Assembly (NCBI RefSeq): GCF_050908995.1
Contig: NW_027484976.1
Span: 1 to 64,000, forward strand
Source of the DNA: Andrena cerasifolii
Taxonomy: Eukaryota > Arthropoda > Insecta > Hymenoptera > Andrenidae
Length of the DNA stretch: 64,000 nt
Direction: 5' to 3'
Positions 55,504-64,000 of the stretch are shown in pieces. A program made the translations under genes and the position numbers. The notes beneath the pieces were generated by a model. It worked only from the letters and a program-made list of their open reading frames with translations, had not been told where the DNA came from and did not search any database. How positions within the stretch are numbered: the first letter of the stretch is position 1; each line of letters starts with the position of its first letter.

Positions 55504-57239
55504 AATATTGAAAAACTGATATTGAAAAACCGATATTGAAAAACCGTATTGAAAAACCGATATTGAAACCGATATTAGAACCGATATTGAAAAACCGATA
55601 TTGAAAAACCGATATTGAATCCGATATTAGAACCGATATTCAAAAACCGATATTGGAGAACAAATATTGAAACACTGATATTGAAAAACCGATATTGAAT
55701 CCGATATTAGAACCGATATTGAAAAACCGATATTGAAAAACCTATATCGAAAAACTGATATTGCAAAACCGATATTGAATCCGATATTAGAACCGATATT
55801 CAAAAACCGATATTGGAGAACAAATATTGAAAAACTGATATCGAAAAACTGATATTGAAAAAACCGATATTGAAAAACCGGTATTGAATCCGATATTAGA
55901 ACCGATATTGAAAAACCGATATTGAATCCGATATTAGAACCGATATTCAAAAACCGATATTGGAGAACAAATATTGAAGAACTGATATCGAAAAACTGAT
56001 ATTGAAAAACCGATATTGAAAAACCGGTATTGAATCCGATATTAGAACCGATATTGATAAACCGATATTGAATCCGATATTAGAACCGATATTGAAAAAC
56101 CGATGTTGAATCCGATATTAGAACCGATATTGAAAAACAAATATTGAAAAACTGATATCGAAAAACTGATATTGAAAAACCGATACTGAAAAACCGATAT
56201 TGAAACCGATATTAGAACCGATATTGAAAAACTGATATTGAAAAACCGATATTGAAAAACCGATATTGAAAAACCGATATTGAAAAACCGATATTGAAAC
56301 CGATATTAGAACCGATATTGAAAAACCGATAATGAAAAACAAATATTGAAAGACTGATATTGAAAAACCGATATTGAACCGATATTAGAACCGATATTCA
56401 AAAACCGATATTGAAAACCAAATATTGAAAAACTGATATTGAAGAACCGATATTGAAAAACCGTTATTGAAAAACCTATATCGAAAAACTGATATTGAAA
56501 AACCGATATTGAAACCGATATTAGAACCGATATTGAAAAACCGATATTGAAAAACAAATATTGAAAAACTGATATCGAAAAACTGATATTGAAAAACCGA
56601 TATTGAAAAAACGATATTGAAAAACCGTATTGAAAAACCGATATTGAAACCGATATTAGAACCGATATTCAAAAACCGACATTGAAAAACAAATATTGAA
56701 AAACTGATATCGAAAAACTGATATTGAAAAACCGATATTGAAAAACCTATATCGAAAAACTGATATTGCAAAACCGATATTGAATCCGATATTAGAACCG
56801 ATATTGAAAATCCGATATTGAATCCGATATTAGAACCGATATTGAAAAACCGATATAGAAAAACAAATATTGAAAAACTGATATCGAAAAACTGATATTG
56901 AATCCGATATTAGAACCGATATTCAAAAACCGATATTGGAGAACAAATATTGAAACACTGATATTGAAAAACCGATATTGAATCCGATATTAGAACCGAT
57001 ATACAAAAACCGATATTGGAGAACAAATATTGAAAAACTGATATTGAAAAACCGATATTGAAACCGATATTAGAACCGATATTGAAAAACAAATATTGAA
57101 AAACTGATATCGAAAAACTGATATTGAAAAACCGATAGTGAAAAAACGATATTGAAACCGATATTAGAACCGATATTGAAAAACCGATATTGAAAACCAA
57201 ATATTGAAAAACTGATATCGAAAAACTGATATTGAAAAA

Positions 57240-58200
57240 CCGATATTGAATCCGATATTAGAACCGATATTGAAAAACCGATATTGAAAAACCTATATCG
57301 AAAAACTGATATTGCAAAACCGATATTGAAAAACCGATATTGAATCCGATATTAGAACCGATATTGAAAAAACGATATTGAAAAACCTATATCGAAAAAC
57401 TGATATTGCAAAACCGATATTGAAAAACCGATATTGAATCCGATATTAGAACCGATATTGAAAAACCGATATTGAAAAACCGATATTGAATCCGATATTA
57501 GAACCGATATTGAAAAACCTATATTGAATCCGATATTAGAACCGATATTGAAAAACCGATATTGGAGAACAAATATTCAAAAACCGATATTGAAAAACAA
57601 ATATTGAAAAACTGATATTGAAAAACCGATATTGAATCCGATATTAGAACCGATATTCAAAAACCGATATTGGAGAACAAATATTGAAAAACCGATATTG
57701 AAAAACAAATATTGAAAAACTGATATCGAAAAACTGATATTGAAAAACCGATATTGAAAAACCGATATTGAATCCGATATTAGAACCGATATTGAAAAAC
57801 CGATATTGATTCCGATATTAGAACCGATATTGAAAAACCGATATTGTAAAGCAAATATTGAAAAACTGATATCGAAAAACTGATATTGAAAAACCGATAT
57901 TGAAAAACCGATATTGAAAAACCGATATTGAATCCGATATTAGAACCGATATTGAAAAACCGATATTGAAAAACAAATATTGAAAAACTGATATCGAAAA
58001 ACTGATATTGAAAAACCGATATTGAAAAACCGATATTGAAAAACAAATATTGAAAATCTGATATCGAAAAACCGATATTGAAAAACTGATATTGAAAAAC
58101 CGATATTGAAAAACCGTATTGAAAAACCGATATTGAAACCGATATTAGAACCGATATTCAAAAACCGACATTGAAAAACAAATATTGAAAAACTAATATC
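57240..58200 (+). repeat. About 0.9 kb block repeated at 59,151-60,010
   Basis: The order CCTATATCG, GCAAAACC, CCTATATTGAATCC, GGAGAACAAATATTC, GTAAAGCAAATATTG, CCGTATTG, CCGACATTG is shared with 59,151-60,010. Offsets fall from 1,911 bp (left) through 1,896 to 1,859 bp (GTAAAGC at 57,846 and 59,705), so the later copy has lost a few units. A related string with CCTATATTGAATCC recurs at 61,025. This suggests a local HOR of about 1.6-1.9 kb. Confidence 0.7.
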
Positions 58201-61200
58201 GAAAAACTGATATTGAAAAACCGATATTGAAAAACTGATATCGAAAAACTGATATTGAAAAACCGATATTGAATCCGATATTAGAACCGATATTGAAAAA
58301 CCGATATTGAAAAACCTATATCGAAAAACTGATATTGCAAAACCGATATTGAAAAACCGATATTGAATCCGATATTAGAACCGATATTCAAAAACCGATA
58401 TTGGAGAACAAATATTGAAAAACTGATATCGAAAAACTGATATTGAAAAACCGATATTGAATCCGATATTAGAACCGATATTCAAAAACCGATACTGAAA
58501 AACTGATATCGAAAAACTGATATTGAAAAACCGATATTGAAAAAACGATATTGAAACCGATATTAGAACCGATATTGAAAAACCGATATTGAGAACCAAA
58601 TATTGAAAAACTGATATCGAAAAACTGATATTGAAAAACCGATATTGAATCCGATATTAGAACCGATATTGAAAAACCGATATTGAAAAACCGATATTGA
58701 AAAACAAATATTGAAAAACCGATACTGAAAAACTGATATTGAAACCGATATTAGAACCGATATTGAAAAACCGATATTGAAAAACCTATATCGAAAAACT
58801 GATATTGAAAAACCGATATTGAAACCGATATTAGAACCGATATTGAAAAACCGATATTGAAAAACAAATATTGAAAAACTGATATTGAAAAACCGATATT
58901 GAAAAACCGTTATTGAAAAACCTATATCGAAAAACTGATATTGAAAAACCGATATTGAAACCGATATTAGAACCGATATTGAAAAACCGATATTGAAAAA
59001 TAAATATTGAAAAAGTGATATCGAAAAACTGATATTGAAAAACCGATATTGAAAAAACGATATTGAAACCGATATTAGAACCGATATTGAAAAACCGATA
59101 TTGAAAACCAAATATTGAAAAACTGATATCGAAAAACTGATATTGAAAAACCGATATTGAATCCGATATTAGAACCGATATTGAAAAACCGATATTGAAA
59201 AACCTATATCGAAAAACTGATATTGCAAAACCGATATTGAAAAACCGATATTGAATACGATATTAGAACCGATATTGAAAAACCGATATTGAAAAACCTA
59301 TATCGAAAAACTGATATTGCAAAACCGATATTGAAAAACCGATATTGAATCCGATATTAGAACCGATATTGAAAAACCGATATTGAATCCGATATTAGAA
59401 CCGATATTGAAAAACCTATATTGAATCCGATATTAGAACCGATATTGAAAAACCGATATTGGAGAACAAATATTCAAAAACCGATATTGAAAAACAAATA
59501 TTGAAAAACTGATATTGAAAAACCGATATTGGAGAACAAATATTGAAAAACCGATATTGAAAAACAAATATTGAAAAACTGATATCGAAAAACTGATATT
59601 GAAAAACCGATATTGAAAAACCGATATTGAATCCGATATTAGAACCGATATTGAAAAACCGATATTGATTCCGATATTAGAACCGATATTGAAAAACCGA
59701 TATTGTAAAGCAAATATTGAAAAACTGATATCGAAAAACTGATATTGAAAAACCGATATTGAAAAACCGATATTGAAAAACAAATATTGAATTCTGATAC
59801 CGAAAAACCGATATTGAAAAACTGATATTGAAAAACCGATATTGAAAAACCGTATTGAAAAACCGATATTGAAACCGATATTAGAACCGATATTCAAAAA
59901 CCGACATTGAAAAACAAATATTGAAAAACTGATATCGAAAAACTGATATTGAAAAACCGATATTGAAAAACCTATATCGAAAAACTGATATTGCAAAACC
60001 GATATTGAATCCGATATTAGAACCGATATTGAAAAACCGATATTGAATCCGATATTAGAACCGATATTGAAAAACCGATATAGAAAAACAAATATTGAAA
60101 AACTGATATCGAAAAACTGATATTGAATCCGATATTAGAACCGATATTCAAAAACCGATATTGGAGAACAAATATTGAAACACTGATATTGAAAAACCGA
60201 TATTGAATCCGATATTAGAACCGATATACAAAAACCGATATTGGAGAACAAATATTGAAAAACTGATATTGAAAAACCGATATTGAAACCGATATTAGAA
60301 CCGATATTGAAAAACCGATATTGAAAAACAAATATTGAAAAACTGATATCGAAAAACTGATATTGAAAAACCGATATTGAAAAAACGATATTGAAACCGA
60401 TATTAGAACCGATATTGAAAAACCGATATTGAAAACCAAATATTGAAAAACTGATATCGAAAAACTGATATTGAAAAACCGATATTGAATCCGATATTAG
60501 AACCGATATTGAAAAACCGATATTGAAAAACCTATATCGAAAAACTGATATTGCTAAACCGATATTGAAAAACCGATATTGAATCCGATATTAGAACCGA
60601 TATTGAAAAAACGATATTGAAAAACCTATATCGAAAAACTGATATTGCAAAACCGATATTGAAAAACCGATATTGAATCCGATATTAGAACCGATATTGA
60701 AAAACCGATATTGAAAAACCGATATTGAATCCGATATTAGAACCGATATTGAAAAACCGATATTGAAAAACAAATATTGAAAAACTGATATCGAAAAACT
60801 GATATTGAAAAACCGATATTGAAAAACCGATATTGAAAAACCGATATTGAATCCGATGTTAGAACCGATATTCAAAAACCGATATTGGAGAACAAATAAT
60901 GAAAAACTGATATTGAAAAACCGATATTGAAAAACCGATATTGAATCCGATATTAGAACCGATATTGAAAAACCGATATTGAAAAACCGATATTGAATCC
61001 GATATTAGAACCGATATTGAAAAACCTATATTGAATCCGATATTAGAACCGATATTGAAAAACCGATATTGGAGAACAAATATTCAAAAACCGATATTGA
61101 AAAACAAATATTGAAAAACTGATATTGAAAAACCGATATTGAATCCGATATTGAAACCGATATTAGAACCGATATTGAAAAACAAATATTGAAAAACGGA

Positions 61201-61232
61201 TACTGAAAAACTGATATTGAAACCGATATTAG

Positions 61233-62860
61233 AACCGATATTGAAAAACCGATATTGAAAAACCGATATTGAAAAACCTATATCGAAAAACTGATATTGC
61301 AAAACCGATATTGAAAAACCGATATTGAATCCGATATTAGAACCGATATTGAAAAACCGATATTGAAAAACCTATATCGAAAAACTGATATTGCAAAACC
61401 GATATTGAATCCGATATTAGAACCGATATTGAAAAACCGATATTGAATCCGATATTAGAACCGATATTGAAAAACCGATATTGAAAAACAAATATTGAAA
61501 AACCGATATTGAAAAACCGTATTGAAAAACCGATATTGAAACCGATATTAGAACCGATATTGAAAAACCGATATTGAAAAACAAATATTGAAAAACTGAT
61601 ATTGAAAAACCGATATTGAACCGATATTCAAAAACCGATATTGGAGAACAAATATTGAAAAACTGATATTGAAAAACCGATATTGAACCGATATTCAAAA
61701 ACCGACATTGAAAAACAAATATTGAAAAACTGATATCGAAAAACTGATATTGAAAAACCGATATTGGAGAACACATATTGAAAAACTGATATTGAAAAAC
61801 CGATATTGAAAAACCGATATTGAAAAACCTATATCGAAAAACTGATATTGCAAAACCGATACTGAATCCGATATTAGAACCGATATTGAAAAACCGATAT
61901 TGAACCCGATATTAGAACCGATATTGAAAAACAAATATTGAAACACTGATATTGAAAAACCGATATTGAATCCGATATTAGAACCGATATTGAAAAACAA
62001 ATATTGAAACACTGATATTGAAAAACCGATATTGAATCCGATATTAGAACCGATATACAAAAACCGATATTGGAGAACAAATATTGAAAAACTGATATTG
62101 AAAAACCGATATTGAAAAACCGTATTGAAAAACCGATATTGAAACCGATATTAGAACCGATATTGAAAAACCGATATTGAAAAACAAATATTGAAAAACT
62201 GATATCGAAAAACTGATATTGAAAAACCTATATTGAATCCGATATTAGAACCGATATTGAAAAACCGATATTGAAAAACCTATATCGAAAAACTGATATT
62301 GCAAAACCGATATTGAAAAACCGATATTGAATCCGATATTAGAACCGATATTCAAAATCCGATATTGGAGAACAAATATTGAAAAACTGATATCGAAAAA
62401 CTGATATTGAAAAACCGATATTGAAAAACCGGTATTGAATCCGATATTAGAACCGATATTGAAAAACCGATATTGAATCCGATATTAGAACCGATATTCA
62501 AAAACCGATATTGGAGAACAAATATTGAAGAACTGATATCGAAAAACTGATATTGAAAAACCGATATTGAAAAACCGGTATTGAATCCGATATTAGAACC
62601 GATATTGAAAAACCGATATTGAATCCGATATTAGAACCGATATTGAAAAACCGATATTGAATCCGATATTAGAACCGATATTGAAAAACAAATATTGAAA
62701 AACTGATATCGAAAAACTGATATTGAAAAACCGATATTGAAAAACCGATATTGAAACCGATATTAGAACCGATATTGAAAAACCGATATTGAATCCGATA
62801 TTAGAACCGATATTCAAAAACCGATATTGGAGAACAAATATTGAAACACAGATATTGAAA
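61233..62860 (+). repeat. 1,628 bp tandem duplication, copy 1
   Basis: This block is followed directly by a second copy at an offset of 1,628 bp. All landmarks match: CCGTATTG, two GAACCGATATTCAAAAA strings, CCGACATTG, GGAGAACACATATTG, GATACTGAATCC, two AAACACTG units, CCGATATACAAAAA, and CAAAATCCGATATTGGAGAA at the end of the shared part. I saw no difference over the compared 1.1 kb. The left edge is where 61,223-61,232 and 62,851-62,860 stop matching. Confidence 0.88.
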
Positions 62861-64000
62861 AACCGATATTGAAAAACCGATATTGAAAAACCGATATTGA
62901 AAAACCTATATCGAAAAACTGATATTGCAAAACCGATATTGAAAAACCGATATTGAATCCGATATTAGAACCGATATTGAAAAACCGATATTGAAAAACC
63001 TATATCGAAAAACTGATATTGCAAAACCGATATTGAATCCGATATTAGAACCGATATTGAAAAACCGATATTGAATCCGATATTAGAACCGATATTGAAA
63101 AACCGATATTGAAAAACAAATATTGAAAAACCGATATTGAAAAACCGTATTGAAAAACCGATATTGAAACCGATATTAGAACCGATATTGAAAAACCGAT
63201 ATTGAAAAACAAATATTGAAAAACTGATATTGAAAAACCGATATTGAACCGATATTCAAAAACCGATATTGGAGAACAAATATTGAAAAACTGATATTGA
63301 AAAACCGATATTGAACCGATATTCAAAAACCGACATTGAAAAACAAATATTGAAAAACTGATATCGAAAAACTGATATTGAAAAACCGATATTGGAGAAC
63401 ACATATTGAAAAACTGATATTGAAAAACCGATATTGAAAAACCGATATTGAAAAACCTATATCGAAAAACTGATATTGCAAAACCGATACTGAATCCGAT
63501 ATTAGAACCGATATTGAAAAACCGATATTGAACCCGATATTAGAACCGATATTGAAAAACAAATATTGAAACACTGATATTGAAAAACCGATATTGAATC
63601 CGATATTAGAACCGATATTGAAAAACAAATATTGAAACACTGATATTGAAAAACCGATATTGAATCCGATATTAGAACCGATATACAAAAACCGATATTG
63701 GAGAACAAATATTGAAAAACTGATATTGAAAAACCGATATTGAAAAACCGTATTGAAAAACCGATATTGAAACCGATATTAGAACCGATATTGAAAAACC
63801 GATATTGAAAAACAAATATTGAAAAACTGATATCGAAAAACTGATATTGAAAAACCTATATTGAATCCGATATTAGAACCGATATTGAAAAACCGATATT
63901 GAAAAACCTATATCGAAAAACTGATATTGCAAAACCGATATTGAAAAACCGATATTGAATCCGATATTAGAACCGATATTCAAAATCCGATATTGGAGAA
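62861..64000 (+). repeat. 1,628 bp tandem duplication, copy 2, cut by the window end
   Basis: This is the second copy of the 1,628 bp unit. The last bases of the window (GATATTGGAGAA, ending at 64,000) correspond to 62,372, so about 490 bp of this copy, and any further copies, lie beyond the window. Confidence 0.88.

Larger units (their letters stand above)
1..64000 (+). repeat. Satellite DNA array, 14 bp monomer CCGATATTGAAAAA
   Basis: The entire window is built from head-to-tail copies of a 14 bp unit and its 12, 13 and 15 bp derivatives, roughly 4,600 units by length. The common 14-mer heads are CCGATATTG, CTGATATTG, CTGATATCG, CCTATATCG, CAAATATTG, CACATATTG and CCAATATTG, usually followed by an A5 tract. 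All units share one orientation. No stretch of non-repeat sequence longer than a monomer was found, so no gene, RNA gene or transposon can be supported anywhere. The consensus has 7 A, 3 T, 2 C and 2 G, giving strong A-over-T asymmetry on this strand. Such arrays are typical of eukaryotic heterochromatin; that placement is inference. I do not recognise the monomer as a named satellite. Confidence 0.98.
55504..64000 (+). repeat. Domain 3: satellite subfamily with GGAGAA and CCGTATTG units
   Basis: The monomer is the same, but the variant vocabulary is new. CCGATATTGGAGAA followed by CAAATATTG occurs about two dozen times (from about 55,653 to the window end). The 13 bp CCGTATTGAAAAA occurs at 55,544 and near 56,628, 58,108, 59,850, 61,516, 62,120, 63,145 and 63,748. 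AAACACTG, CCGACATTG and CCGATATACAAAAA also appear. Strings common in domains 1-2, such as AACTAAATATTG and CAAATATTGATAAACC, are missing. Repeats of about 1.6-1.9 kb are visible, and a partial copy of 55.8-56.2 kb lies about 6.55 kb away at 62.35-62.7 kb. Confidence 0.85.

Noticed and set aside
1..64000. CRISPR array
   Set aside because: Units abut directly with no unique spacers, the period is 12-14 bp, and no cas-like gene exists.
1..64000. Telomeric repeat, because of the frequent TTAG
   Set aside because: TTAG occurs only in the 12 bp unit as TTAGAACC. No TTAGG, TTAGGG or TTTAGGG run is present.
1..64000. Promoters or TATA boxes from the TATATC and GATATT strings, and polyadenylation-like A-rich sites
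   Set aside because: These strings are part of the monomer and occur in most units; none stands out from its neighbours.
1..64000. Prokaryotic origin, or iterons of a plasmid replication origin
   Set aside because: Iteron arrays are a few hundred bases long next to a rep gene. Here 64 kb contain no gene at all.
1..64000. tRNA, rRNA or structured RNA genes
   Set aside because: No non-repeat stretch is long enough. All short palindromes are variants of the monomer core.

Overview
The whole 64 kb window is one uninterrupted, head-to-tail satellite DNA array. Its basic unit is a 14 bp monomer, CCGATATTGAAAAA on the + strand. Diverged 14-mers are mixed with it (heads CTGATATTG, CTGATATCG, CCTATATCG, CAAATATTG, CACATATTG, CCAATATTG), along with 12 bp units that almost always come in groups (CCGATATTGAAT, CCGATATTGATT or CCGATATTGAAA followed by CCGATATTAGAA). 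I found no unique-sequence island, gene, RNA gene, mobile element or inversion. Every line reads in the same orientation, and no run of five T occurs on the + strand. Array length, lack of genes and multi-kilobase higher-order repeats (HORs) point to eukaryotic heterochromatin (centromeric, pericentromeric, subtelomeric or sex/B-chromosome type). I cannot name the organism or the chromosome. The consensus monomer is about 29% GC, about 50% A and 21% T, and carries one CpG.

Layout. (1) 1 to about 22,440: an irregular HOR of about 7 kb. Its clearest tag is a CCGGTATTAGAA unit at 379, 7,924, 14,760 and 21,823 (spacings 7,545, 6,836 and 7,063 bp). It contains younger tandem duplications of 1,837 bp and 410 bp. 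(2) About 22,440 to 55,490: the same monomer vocabulary in a more shuffled mosaic. It holds tandem duplications with offsets of 496, 2,738, 698, 824, 838 and about 202-216 bp. Long-range copies of blocks lie 6.4, 11.45, about 20.65 and 3.3-4.1 kb apart. (3) At about 55,491-55,503 a truncated unit (CCGATATGAACAAATATTG) marks a sharp junction. (4) About 55,498 to 64,000: a second domain with its own variants (GGAGAA tails, 13 bp CCGTATTG units, AAACACTG). It has repeats of about 1.6-1.9 kb and ends in a 1,628 bp tandem duplication cut by the window edge.

The many open frames on the - strand are a by-product of the repeat. Three 14-mers make 42 bp, or 14 codons, and the reverse complement of the consensus has no stop in any frame. 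I therefore annotate no protein-coding gene. What is interesting here is the architecture and evolution of the array: nested amplification, in-register changes by whole monomers, a core that is almost a palindrome, fixed monomer pairs, and a domain boundary. Block boundaries were read by eye and should be taken as good to about one to three monomers.
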